From JBDKTH01 sp964558295 (lineage in GTDB: Bacteria; Planctomycetota; Planctomycetia; Pirellulales; Thermoguttaceae), in assembly GCA_964558295.1 (NCBI GenBank), contig CAZLDQ010000146.1, positions 1-14,626 on the forward strand: a stretch of 14,626 nucleotides of DNA, written 5' to 3'. Below the pieces are notes generated by a model. That model was not told the origin of the DNA. It saw only the letters and a program-made list of their open reading frames with translations, and did no database searches. Shown here piece after piece: positions 1-6,367 of this stretch. The position numbers were made by a program, and so were the translations under genes. Position 1 is the stretch's first letter. Every line of letters begins with the position of its first letter.

Positions 1-78
1 TATTGACGTTTCTCGCTCACCGCCACTGCGCGCAAAAGCTGACGTGCACCCCTTCCGGGCTCCTGCGTTTGGAAAGAC

Positions 79-107
79 TTGTCAAGGGACTGGGAAAAGG
101 TTAAATT
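79..107 (+). promoter_or_regulatory. sigma70-type promoter of rplM-rpsI
   Basis: A -35 box TTGTCA (79-84, 5 of 6 to consensus) and a -10 box TAAATT (102-107, 4 of 6) are separated by exactly 17 bases. Transcription would begin near 114, leaving a leader of about 105 bases before rplM. L13 operons are often autoregulated through their leader in other bacteria, but I see no specific structure here that proves it. The rest of 1-221 shows nothing else I can name. Confidence 0.55.
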
Positions 108-221
108 ACGTGTTTCTCACCACTGAGCAGATTGTCTAGACTTCGAAACCGGCCGCGGTAGAGCCCGGACACGAAGGTCTCTGTTTAGCAGATACCCACG
201 AGACGAAGCGAGTTGGCGATG

Positions 222-686
222 ATGAAGACCTACATGGCAAAGCCGGGGGAACTCCAACAGAAATGGTGGCAGGTCGATGCGACCGGCAAGGTGGTCGGTC
301 GGTTGGCGAGCGACATTGCCATGATCCTGATGGGCAAACACCGTCCGACCTACACCCCCCACGTCGACACGGGGGACTTCGTCATTGTCACGAATTGCGA
401 CAAGGTGGTCTTCACCGGAAACAAATGGCAGCAGAAACGGTACACTTGGTACACCGGCTATCCCCGGCAGCGGTCCGAGTCGGCCGCCGATCGGTTGGAG
501 CTTAAGCCCGATCAGATTCTTCGCGACGCCGTGCGCCGCATGCTGCCCAAGAACAAGCTGGCCGTAAAAATGCTCTCCAAGCTGAAGATCTATTCCAGCA
601 ACGAGCAGCATCCCCACCAGGCTCAGCAGCCCCAGGCGATTGAACTGGGACTCAAGCCCCGTCAACCCGTCAAGAAACTACAATAG
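222..686 (+). CDS. rplM: 50S ribosomal protein L13
   Basis: This is a structural protein of the large ribosomal subunit that binds 23S rRNA early in assembly. The product is 154 residues and begins MKTYMAKPGE, the usual L13 start. Family landmarks follow in order: VDATGKVVGRLAS, GKHRPTYTPHVDTGDFVIV, the TGNK turn, the MLPKNKLA loop and the late LKIYSSNEQHPHQAQQPQ segment. Compared with the E. coli protein (142 residues) it has a short basic C-terminal extension ending KPRQPVKKLQ. ATG 222 is preferred because it gives the conserved MKTY start. ATG 219, immediately upstream and in frame, would add a single Met, and TTG 213 is less likely. rpsI follows after 28 bases, the common rplM-rpsI arrangement, so the two are probably co-transcribed. 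Confidence 0.96.
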   Translation: MKTYMAKPGELQQKWWQVDATGKVVGRLASDIAMILMGKHRPTYTPHVDTGDFVIVTNCDKVVFTGNKWQQKRYTWYTGYPRQRSESAADRLELKPDQILRDAVRRMLPKNKLAVKMLSKLKIYSSNEQHPHQAQQPQAIELGLKPRQPVKKLQ

Positions 687-714
687 TCTTTCTAGGTAGG
701 CAAGAAGGTCATCC

Positions 715-1131
715 ATGGCAGAAGCCACGATTCCTGGCAAGGGCACCAACGACATCCTTGGCACTGGGCGGCGTAAGACGTCGGTCGCGCGTGTGCGCGT
801 CCGGCCCGGCGAAGGCCGCATCCTGATCAATGGGCGGGCATTCGATGAGTATTTCCGCATCGAGCAGCAGCGTCAGTCGCTCTTGGCTCCGCTGGTGAAG
901 ACGGGGATGCGGGAAAAGGTGGACGTGATTATTCTCGCAGGCGGTGGCGGTCCCAGCGGTCAGGCCGACGCCTGCAAACTGGGAATTGCTCGTGCCCTGA
1001 AGAAGATGGATACGACGCTTGAGCCGGCTCTTCGCGACTATGGCTTCTTGACCCGCGACAGCCGCATGAAAGAGCGGAAGAAGTACGGTCTGCGCGGTGC
1101 CCGTCGTGGCACGCAGTTCTCCAAGCGTTAG
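715..1131 (+). CDS. rpsI: 30S ribosomal protein S9
   Basis: This is a small-subunit ribosomal protein whose C-terminal tail reaches the decoding and P-site region. The product is 138 residues. Recognisable segments are GTGRRKTSVARVRVRPGEGRI near residue 19, the YF motif of the N-terminal fold, GGGGPSGQADACKLGIARAL in the middle, LTRDSRMKERKKYG, and the diagnostic end GARRGTQFSKR, whose terminal Lys-Arg contacts tRNA in ribosome structures. An AAGAAGG ribosome-binding site lies about 7 bases before ATG 715. An N-terminal extension of about 15 residues precedes the conserved core, which is common outside Proteobacteria. It is second in the operon after rplM and is followed by a strong terminator. 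Confidence 0.96.
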   Translation: MAEATIPGKGTNDILGTGRRKTSVARVRVRPGEGRILINGRAFDEYFRIEQQRQSLLAPLVKTGMREKVDVIILAGGGGPSGQADACKLGIARALKKMDTTLEPALRDYGFLTRDSRMKERKKYGLRGARRGTQFSKR

Positions 1132-1188
1132 TCTTTGTCCCGCTTGGCGAGCGAGGCCCAAGGCTTCGATCCCTTTCGAGTCACCAAG

Positions 1189-1233
1189 AACCACGAGCTG
1201 TCGGTCACCGCCGATGGCTCGTGGTTTTTATTT
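1189..1233. terminator. bidirectional intrinsic terminator between rpsI and the converging gene
   Basis: AACCACGAGC (1189-1198) pairs perfectly with GCTCGTGGTT (1217-1226), a 10-bp stem whose loop can form a further short TCGG/CCGA stem. On the plus strand it runs into TTTTTATTT, a classic U-tract terminator for rplM-rpsI. The minus-strand gene stops only three bases beyond the T tract, so the same stem probably ends that transcript too, although its own T tract is weaker. Confidence 0.85.
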
Positions 1234-1235
1234 CC

Positions 1236-1964
1236 CTAGCTGGCCGGATACTTGGCCTCGTATGCTAGGGCCTCCAGGAACCGCCGGGCTTGGATGTAAT
1301 CTTGGGGCGGGAAGTCGGCCACGCGCAGCTTGAGTTGCTCCAGGAGGGCTTTGGCCATCTGGTCGATTCGCAGATAGCCCCAGGTATTTATTCCGCCCAG
1401 ATCCGCCCGGGTCGCAAACAGGGCTTCCAGTTCGGCTCGCGGCTTGGCAAACTCGTCCGCCTGCAGCAGGATCGGCCAACTGATCCTTCCGGTGATCGCA
1501 TCGAACTCGGCCGGACTGAGCCGATCAGGCCGGCCGGACTGCGCGTAGCGGACCCACGCCTCGGGTCCCGCGCGTGGTCCCCGCTCCAGCAACCGATAGG
1601 TGCGGTTGGCCCGGCGCAGATCAAAATAGGTCTGTACGTAGTCGCGGGCGTTTTGCAGTTGGAGGGCCCGGGCCTGGGCCCCGAAAACGGCTGCCTGCGA
1701 GGTGAGGTAATTGTACTCGCCGCGAGCCCGGATTACGTCGCTGTAGCCTTGGGCTATGCTACCGGGGACCGTTGTGGCTCGCGCGGGGATCTGAACCGGA
1801 GCATAGACGCCCGAAGGAGGCGGATAGGATAATGCCGGATTGGTCTGGACGGCCGGTCCTGTGGGCGGCGGGAGCCCACCGTCGGGGACTCCCGGCGGTG
1901 GCTGCCCGAAGGCCATTCCGGTGGCCAATAGGCCAACAAGCAGGCCCAGGAATAATGTCTTCAT
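1236..1964 (-). CDS. secreted proline-rich protein of unknown function
   Basis: The 242-residue product begins with a clear Sec signal peptide: MKTLF, a leucine/glycine-rich core, then AFG before QPPP, with cleavage predicted near residue 20. Residues 21-68 are rich in Pro and Gly (PPPGVPDGGLPPP, YPPPSGVY) and look like a flexible spacer. From about residue 69 the sequence becomes helical: a SIAQGYSDVIRARGEYNYLTSQAA segment, then a YVQTYFDLRRANR stretch. This pattern resembles secreted proteins of unknown function that I associate with planctomycetes, but I cannot assign a family name. An AGAGGAG ribosome-binding site lies about 11 bases before the ATG. It converges on rpsI and has no visible functional link to the sugar genes. 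Confidence 0.85.
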   Translation of the reverse strand: MKTLFLGLLVGLLATGMAFGQPPPGVPDGGLPPPTGPAVQTNPALSYPPPSGVYAPVQIPARATTVPGSIAQGYSDVIRARGEYNYLTSQAAVFGAQARALQLQNARDYVQTYFDLRRANRTYRLLERGPRAGPEAWVRYAQSGRPDRLSPAEFDAITGRISWPILLQADEFAKPRAELEALFATRADLGGINTWGYLRIDQMAKALLEQLKLRVADFPPQDYIQARRFLEALAYEAKYPAS

Positions 1965-2097
1965 GACCGAATGACTCCTCTGCGAAAAACCGCGTGGCGA
2001 AAACGCCTGACTGGGCTTTTGACAGAAGAGTTTTTTAGCAAATCCCGCGCCGGCTCATAAAGAACGCCCCCGACAAATCGTCGCGGAGCCAAGGCGG

Positions 2098-2125
2098 TGG
2101 CAATTGGGCGCCCCCAGCATTGCCA
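2098..2125 (-). repeat. stable hairpin downstream of the TIM-barrel gene
   Basis: TGGCAAT (2098-2104) pairs with ATTGCCA (2119-2125). Inside it TGGG (2105-2108) pairs with CCCA (2113-2116) around a four-base loop, with a two-base bulge between the two stems. That makes 11 base pairs located 34-61 bases beyond the stop codon of the minus-strand gene at 2159. It could mark or protect the 3' end of that transcript. No T tract follows on either strand, so I do not call it an intrinsic terminator. Confidence 0.45.
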
Positions 2126-2158
2126 GCAGTCTCCCCGGCCCCGAGCTTGCCCGACGAT

Positions 2159-3043
2159 TCACCCGGCGAGTTCCGTAGCCGTCCGGTTGAAATAGGCGAT
2201 GCACTGGGCGATCTTATCGAACGAGGCGGGCGTGTAGGGCTCATACTCGATGGCAAACAACCCCTTGAACTGTTGGCGGCGAAGCTCCTGGAGAATCCCT
2301 CCGAGATCGCCTTTGCCCGTCCCCCAGGGAACACATTCCGCTTCCTTGCGTCCGAAGTCGCTAACGTCCTTCAAATGGAGCGAGATCAGCCGGCCCTCGA
2401 ACTTCTTGAGCACCTCGACTGGGTTGAGCCCTGAGCGGACCCAGTGTCCCGTGTCGGCGCATGCCCCGATTCGCCGGCTGCGTCCCTTAACCAGCCCCAG
2501 CAGGGTTTCGGGGTTCCAATACTTCGATGGTGCCGGATGGTTATGAACCGCCAGGTAGATTTGGTACTCATCGCAGAGCTTTTCGAGCATGTCATAGGCT
2601 TCAAACGGCGGCTCGGCTACCAAAATCCCGATTCCCAGTTCCTTGGCAAAATCGAACGTCCGCCGGCAGACGTCTTCTTTGTCCAAGGCCTGGCAGTAGC
2701 AACTCACCAGCTTGACATTGCGGTCGGCCAACCGTTGCTTGAGTTCTTTGCGATCCTCGGCCGACATAGCCGGGTTGGTTTGAACCTTGAGCTTTTCAGG
2801 ACTCAACCGCTGCCAAGTGAAGGCCTCAATTGCGTTGAGTCCCAGGGCGGTAACTTGGTCGATCGTTTCGTAGAACGTGAGCTGGTTGAAGCTGTAGGCC
2901 GCGCAACCGAGTTGCCATCCCAACCGGGCCGCGCCCGTCGGCGAGGAACCAGCCGCCCAGGCGCCAGAAGCACCCAGCGAAAGTCCGGCTCCGAATGCCA
3001 TACTGGTTTTCAAAAAACAGCGGCGATCGACGATTCGGCACAT
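2159..3043 (-). CDS. Tat-exported sugar phosphate isomerase/epimerase family protein (TIM barrel)
   Basis: The product is 294 residues. The N-terminus MCRIVDRRCFLKTS is a twin-arginine leader with cleavage likely after GAWA (about residue 30), so a folded, perhaps metal-loaded, enzyme is exported. The rest matches the xylose isomerase-like TIM-barrel (AP endonuclease 2) family. Candidate metal and catalytic residues sit in the expected order: E144 (LVAEPPF), H167/H169 (AVHNHP), D197 and H200 (ADTGHW), H223 (SLHLKD) and E266/E268 (AIEYEP). A VPWGTGKGD loop at 238-246 is like that of hydroxypyruvate isomerase relatives. The family covers isomerases, epimerases, dehydratases and eliminases, so substrate and exact reaction are open. 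ATG 3043 is chosen over an upstream in-frame start at 3190: it places the Tat motif at the N-terminus, has AAGGAG 7 bases upstream, and lies downstream of a TATAAT box. It is divergent from the oxidoreductase operon. Confidence 0.9.
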   Translation of the reverse strand: MCRIVDRRCFLKTSMAFGAGLSLGASGAWAAGSSPTGAARLGWQLGCAAYSFNQLTFYETIDQVTALGLNAIEAFTWQRLSPEKLKVQTNPAMSAEDRKELKQRLADRNVKLVSCYCQALDKEDVCRRTFDFAKELGIGILVAEPPFEAYDMLEKLCDEYQIYLAVHNHPAPSKYWNPETLLGLVKGRSRRIGACADTGHWVRSGLNPVEVLKKFEGRLISLHLKDVSDFGRKEAECVPWGTGKGDLGGILQELRRQQFKGLFAIEYEPYTPASFDKIAQCIAYFNRTATELAG

Positions 3044-3050
3044 CGGGCGA

Positions 3051-3056
3051 CTCCTT
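3051..3056 (-). promoter_or_regulatory. ribosome-binding site that fixes the TIM-barrel gene start
   Basis: On the minus strand AAGGAG lies 7 bases before ATG 3043. Together with the Tat motif directly after this ATG, it rules out the longer reading frame beginning at 3190. Confidence 0.75.
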
Positions 3057-3097
3057 GATCGAAGAAAAAGGCAGGCAAGATTGGCAGGATGCCCGCC

Positions 3098-3126
3098 ATT
3101 ATAGATACGGTTTCTACCCCAAGCAA
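3098..3126 (-). promoter_or_regulatory. sigma70-type promoter of the TIM-barrel gene
   Basis: On the minus strand a perfect TATAAT (3103 down to 3098) is preceded, after 17 bases, by TTGCTT (3126-3121, 3 of 6). Predicted transcription begins near 3091, giving a leader of roughly 47 bases. The weak -35 box suggests that a regulator may help, and a palindrome at 3148-3167 lies just upstream. Confidence 0.6.
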
Positions 3127-3147
3127 CAAACGGTACGGCGCAGTTCG

Positions 3148-3167
3148 CCGGCGGGCTTGCCCGTCGG
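3148..3167. repeat. imperfect palindrome upstream of the TIM-barrel promoter
   Basis: CCG-G-CGGGC (3148-3156) and GCCCG-T-CGG (3159-3167) form mirrored arms around TT with one mismatch. The centre lies about 31 bases upstream of the -35 box of the minus-strand gene, a usual place for an activator site. No binding protein can be named. Confidence 0.35.
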
Positions 3168-3219
3168 ATCGTCAACACAGTTCTCCTCACGCTCTGCCGA
3201 AAGCAAGAGCATCAAATAC

Positions 3220-3238
3220 GGTGAACCATTGGCTCACC
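3220..3238. repeat. 19-bp operator-like palindrome
   Basis: GGTGA-A-CC (3220-3227) mirrors GG-C-TCACC (3231-3238) around ATT; only positions 6 and 14 of the palindrome break the symmetry. The size and form are typical of a dimeric regulator site. It lies about 130 bases upstream of the minus-strand transcription start and about 640 upstream of the plus-strand one, so its target is unclear. Confidence 0.35.
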
Positions 3239-3392
3239 ACAGTTCAGTCTACCGAATGGCGTGGCCCAATTTCCAGTCTCCCGTAAGTGTTTACCTGTGA
3301 GTCGGGATTCGAGTAGGAGAGGGGAGGACGCGGGGTTGTTTCGTCAACCCAACGGAAAAAACGTTGCGGGAAGTCTTCGGACGGGGGGCGGT

Positions 3393-3440
3393 GGCCTGAC
3401 TTGTTGTGTCGGGTTGTGGCGAACAAGATCGGTCACGGCC
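3393..3440. repeat. 48-base imperfect hairpin
   Basis: Three arms pair in order: GGCC 3393-3396 with 3437-3440, TGAC 3397-3400 with GTCA 3432-3435, and TTGTT 3401-3405 with AACAA 3422-3426. There is a one-base bulge at 3436 and a five-base bulge at 3427-3431. It sits 15 bases before a stronger hairpin, so the two together could be parts of one structured RNA. Confidence 0.4.
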
Positions 3441-3455
3441 TCTGGAGGGAATGCG

Positions 3456-3499
3456 CTCTGTGGCGTTCTGGACGATGGAGACAACGGAACGCCACAGAG
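3456..3499. repeat. perfect 13-bp inverted repeat (hairpin)
   Basis: CTCTGTGGCGTTC (3456-3468) and GAACGCCACAGAG (3487-3499) are exact reverse complements around an 18-base loop. GGGCGTTTTCC follows on the plus strand, a poor T tract. No gene ends nearby on either strand. It could be the 3' end of a small RNA, a remnant of a mobile repeat or a protein-binding site. The stem is too long and perfect to be likely by chance in this sequence. Confidence 0.6.
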
Positions 3500-3839
3500 G
3501 GCGTTTTCCGCGGGGTTTCTTCGCCATAACCCATTCTGGTTCGGTTGGTGTTCCATTGGCCAGTTCCTTTCAGCCAAGCTCCACAGGTTCAGATCCTCTG
3601 TTGAGCCTAGCAGATCCGAGGGCCAGAAGCGAGACGCGTTTTTGGGCCAGTTTGTGGGGTGACTCCGGCGCTTGGCTCAAGGTTCTGGCTTACGGCCAAA
3701 CAGGGCTAACCGCAACGTGCTCCTTCTCGTCCCGGTCGCGGATGGACCCATCGGCATGGGGCTTGGGGTATCGCCGGGGCAGGGCGAGGGGAGGCGGGGA
3801 GTGTGCGCTCGGTGCAAAAGTTTGTTCGCATTATTTGCG

Positions 3840-3868
3840 TTGGCAGTCTCCTTGAGCAGGACTATACT
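3840..3868 (+). promoter_or_regulatory. strong sigma70-type promoter of the oxidoreductase operon
   Basis: TTGGCA (3840-3845, 5 of 6) and TATACT (3863-3868, 5 of 6) are spaced by 17 bases, the best-formed promoter pair in the window apart from the one at 9685. Initiation would be near 3875. A relatively AT-rich patch just upstream (3821-3840), with two TTTG repeats at 3821 and 3834, could carry an operator. Confidence 0.7.
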
Positions 3869-3882
3869 GGCTGCAACCCCAT

Positions 3883-3888
3883 GAGGAA
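3883..3888 (+). promoter_or_regulatory. ribosome-binding site that fixes the start of oxidoreductase 1
   Basis: GAGGAA lies 7 bases before ATG 3896. The alternative in-frame ATG 3881 has no such site and would lie only about 6 bases from the predicted transcription start. A still longer frame from 3803 would begin upstream of the promoter. Confidence 0.75.
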
Positions 3889-3895
3889 TGCCCCT

Positions 3896-5008
3896 ATGGA
3901 TCCCTTGGATCGTCGTGATTTCTTGAAAACGGCCGTTGGCGCGGCGGCTGTGGCGACGCCATGGTTTGCGCCGCATGTCGGCGCGGTGGAACCGGCCAGA
4001 GAGCGGATCAAGATCGGTCAGATCGGCATCGGGCATAATCACGGTGCCGCCAAAATGGCCACGTTGCGGAAGTTGAGCGACCAGTATGAAGTGGTCGGCG
4101 TCGTCGAGTCGGATCCCGAGTGGCGCAAGAAGCGGGAAAACGATCCGGCCTATAGAGATCTGCCCTGGATGACGGAAGAGCAATTGCTCAACACCAAGGG
4201 GTTGAAGGCCGTGGCTGTGGAGACGGATGTTTGCGATCTGGTGGCCACGGCCGCACGCTGCGTTGAGGCGGGGATGCATCTGCACTTGGACAAGCCGGGC
4301 GGGGAATCGTTCAGCGCGTTCAAGCGGGTATTGGATGAGGCGGGCCGGAAGAACCTGACCGTGCAATTGGGCTATATGTATCGCTACAACCCGGCGATGC
4401 AATTCTGTTTCCGCGCGGTGCGCGAAGGTTGGCTTGGGGAGGTTTTTGAAGTCGATGCCGTGATGAATCGCGATCAGCCGGTTGTCTACCGCAAATGGCT
4501 GTCGCAGTTTCGCGGCGGAACGATGTATATTTTCGGCGGGCACCTGATCGACCTGGTGGTCACCCTGTTGGGAAAACCCGACCGAGTCACGGCGTACCAG
4601 CGGCGAGCAGATCCCGAAGTCGATTTTTTTGACAACGGACTGGCCGTGCTCGAATACGCCAAGGCGACGGCAACGATCCGCACGGCGTCGTTGGAAGTCG
4701 AGGGCTATAAGCGGCGGCAGGTTGTCGTCTGTGGGGATCAAGGGACGATCGAGATTCGTCCCCTGGAGACCTTTGACGTCCATCCCGCTCAACCCCTCAA
4801 GCTCCAACTCACGCTTTCCCATGCGCGTGAAGAGTACAAGAAGGGTTGTCAGGAAGTCACGTTCCCGACGCCACCGGGGCGCTACGACGAGCAATTGATC
4901 GAGTTGGCCCAGGTCATCCGTGGCGAAAAGGCCAATCCATATCCCCTGGAGCATGAACTGGTCGTTCAGGAAACCCTGCTGGCGGCCAGTGGTTACCCGC
5001 TGACCTGA
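3896..5008 (+). CDS. Gfo/Idh/MocA family oxidoreductase 1 (Tat-exported)
   Basis: The product is a 370-residue NAD(P)-dependent sugar or polyol oxidoreductase. It begins MDPLDRRDFLKT, a twin-arginine leader with cleavage near residue 30, so it should reach the periplasm folded with its cofactor. The nucleotide-binding Rossmann motif is GQIGIGHNHG (41-50). The family's EKP motif appears as DKP, with the conserved lysine at K133. The C-terminal half has the usual WLGEVFEV strand and the catalytic-type motif GGHLIDL, with H216 and D219. It differs clearly from the two paralogues downstream: it lacks their WHWWY and HQLDIA blocks and their FGEKLYFDDD segment, so its substrate is probably different. 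It is the first gene of the operon and lies 10 bases before oxidoreductase 2. The substrate cannot be read from the sequence. Confidence 0.9.
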   Translation: MDPLDRRDFLKTAVGAAAVATPWFAPHVGAVEPARERIKIGQIGIGHNHGAAKMATLRKLSDQYEVVGVVESDPEWRKKRENDPAYRDLPWMTEEQLLNTKGLKAVAVETDVCDLVATAARCVEAGMHLHLDKPGGESFSAFKRVLDEAGRKNLTVQLGYMYRYNPAMQFCFRAVREGWLGEVFEVDAVMNRDQPVVYRKWLSQFRGGTMYIFGGHLIDLVVTLLGKPDRVTAYQRRADPEVDFFDNGLAVLEYAKATATIRTASLEVEGYKRRQVVVCGDQGTIEIRPLETFDVHPAQPLKLQLTLSHAREEYKKGCQEVTFPTPPGRYDEQLIELAQVIRGEKANPYPLEHELVVQETLLAASGYPLT

Positions 5009-5018
5009 GGGTTGTCGC

Positions 5019-6316
5019 ATGGTTCGACCAACGGACAGTAATACTTCGCCCCCGGCGGTTCAAGCCCGGGGGGCCAATGAGCGAATCGTCGTCGGGCTGG
5101 CCGGCTGTGGGATTCGCGGGAAGGTGCTGGCCACGGAGCTGCAGAAGCTTGGGGTTGAGTTGGCCTATGTCTGCGATCCGGACGAGAGCCGTGTGCAAAG
5201 CTTCAAAACCCAATTCGCCGCCGGCCAAGCCGTGGCCGACGTGCGTAAGATTTTCGACGATCCCCAGGTCGATGCGGTGGTGATCGCCATGCCGGATCAT
5301 TGGCATGCCCCGGCGACGATCCTTGCCTGCGAGGCGGGCAAGCATGTCTACCTGGAAAAGCCATGCTCGCACAATATCGTCGAAGGCCGGCGGATGATCG
5401 AGACCGCCCGGCGCACCAATCGGGTCGTGCAGGTCGGCACCCAGACCCGGAGCACGAAGCCCTTCCAGGAAGCGATCGCTCTGGTTCACGAAGGGGCCGT
5501 AGGCAAAGTGCTCGCGGCCAAGGCCTGGGTCAGCCACCGGCGACCGAACATCGGTCACTGTCAGCCGTCGTCGCCGCCGGCCGGGTTGGACTACGACCTC
5601 TGGATCGGCCCGGCACCGATGGTTCCTTATCAGGAGAACCGCCTGCACTACTTGTGGCACTGGTGGTACGACTTTGGCACGGGGGAGGCTGGCAATCGGG
5701 GCGTGCATCAGTTGGACATTGCCGTCTGGGGGCTGGGCCTGGAGGCGACGTTCTTTGTGCCGGTGGCGTGGGTCNNNNNNNNNNGCGGGGCCAGACGACC
5801 CATCCGACGAGTATTGCCGGGTTTGGCGAAAAACTCTATTTCGACGACGACCAGCAGTTTCCCGACACGCAGTACGTGACTTTCGAGTACGCCGACTCCA
5901 AACAACAACTTATCTACGAACAGCGGACCTGGACGACCTATCCGCAAGACGGCTATCCAACCGGAGTGACGTTCTACGGCGATGCGGGCTATCTGACGAT
6001 CGATATGCACGAGAATTGGAAGCTCTTTGGGCCGAAGAACAAGCTGCGCAAAGAGGGGAAAGGTTATTACGACACGGGCGCGCACTGTGCGGATTTCCTC
6101 GACGCGATCCGCACGGGCCGGCGTCCGAACGCGGACATTGAGATGGGCCACCTTTCGGCCACCTTGTCGCATCTGGCCAACATCCTGGCCCGCACCGGCC
6201 GACGGAAGCTGACTTTTGACCCGCAGACCGAGCGGTTCGCCGATGCGCCGGAAGCCGAGGCCCTGTTGGGGCGAACCTATCGCGAAGGACATTGGGCCAG
6301 CTTCGCGCGAGTCTAG
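5019..6316 (+). CDS. Gfo/Idh/MocA family oxidoreductase 2, without Tat leader, interrupted by an assembly gap
   Basis: This gene is a close paralogue of oxidoreductase 3, about two-thirds identical by eye. The Rossmann motif is GLAGCGIRG and the catalytic motif is E113-K114-P115. WHWWYDFGTGEAGNRGVHQLDIA carries H230 and D233. FGEKLYFDDDQQFPDTQYVTFEY follows the gap, and the end EGHWASFARV matches the paralogue. The N-terminus is only MVRPTDSNTSP before PAVQARGANE, whereas oxidoreductase 3 has a full Tat leader before the same words. The frame directly upstream holds a stop codon at 5001, so this copy is predicted to be cytoplasmic. The ten Ns at 5775-5784 change the frame: sequence before them reads in the start frame, and sequence after them in the frame of positions 5786-6316. 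TGAGGG about 8 bases upstream supports ATG 5019. It is one gene, not two. Confidence 0.85.
5775..5784. other. assembly gap (10 N) inside oxidoreductase 2
   Basis: Ten Ns mark a scaffold join of unknown true length. To keep the frame the missing length must be 2 modulo 3. Relative to oxidoreductase 3, the left flank continues ten residues (ATFFVPVAWV) past the conserved WGLGLE, while the right flank begins again at GQTTHPT, which aligns with GLKTHPT. The homologous position is thus covered twice and the flank ends do not match. Confidence 0.95.
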
Positions 6317-6353
6317 CACGCGACTGACCTGTGGTGTTCGAACGATTTATTCC

Positions 6354-6360
6354 GAGGAGA
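6354..6360 (+). promoter_or_regulatory. strong ribosome-binding site of the DUF6807 gene
   Basis: GAGGAGA lies 7 bases before ATG 6368 and is the best Shine-Dalgarno sequence in the operon. It suggests efficient re-initiation after the 51-base gap from oxidoreductase 2. Confidence 0.7.
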
Positions 6361-6367
6361 ACAAGCC

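Larger units (their letters stand above)
3127..3839. other. long intergenic region without a convincing gene
   Basis: About 710 bases separate the two divergent promoters. Open frames exist on both strands but are short, lack ribosome-binding sites and give low-complexity Arg/Ser/Gly-rich translations without known motifs. I reject them as genes. The visible structure is four inverted repeats (3148-3167, 3220-3238, 3393-3440 and 3456-3499), listed separately. The purine-rich, G-run-containing stretch around 3320-3400 and the G-rich stretch at 3755-3800 add no recognised element. The region may hold operators, a non-coding RNA or decayed sequence. Confidence 0.6.

Noticed and set aside
3456..3499. 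Intrinsic terminator
   Set aside because: The stem is strong, but no gene ends upstream on either strand and the T tract is only four bases after GGGCG.
3261..3662. 133-codon open frame in the intergenic region
   Set aside because: It has no ribosome-binding site or family resemblance, it runs through the 13-bp hairpin, and its composition is unlike the neighbouring genes.
3406..3855. 149-codon open frame in the intergenic region
   Set aside because: It runs through the hairpins and into the operon promoter. The translation is low-complexity with no recognisable domain.
3677..5020. 447-codon open frame on the minus strand opposite oxidoreductase 1
   Set aside because: Composition is that of a shadow frame, there is no ribosome-binding site, and the opposite strand encodes a clear oxidoreductase.
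5300..6316. Separate gene starting at 5300 in a second frame
   Set aside because: Only the part after the gap matches the family. The part before it is a shadow of oxidoreductase 2, and the apparent second gene results from the wrong gap length.
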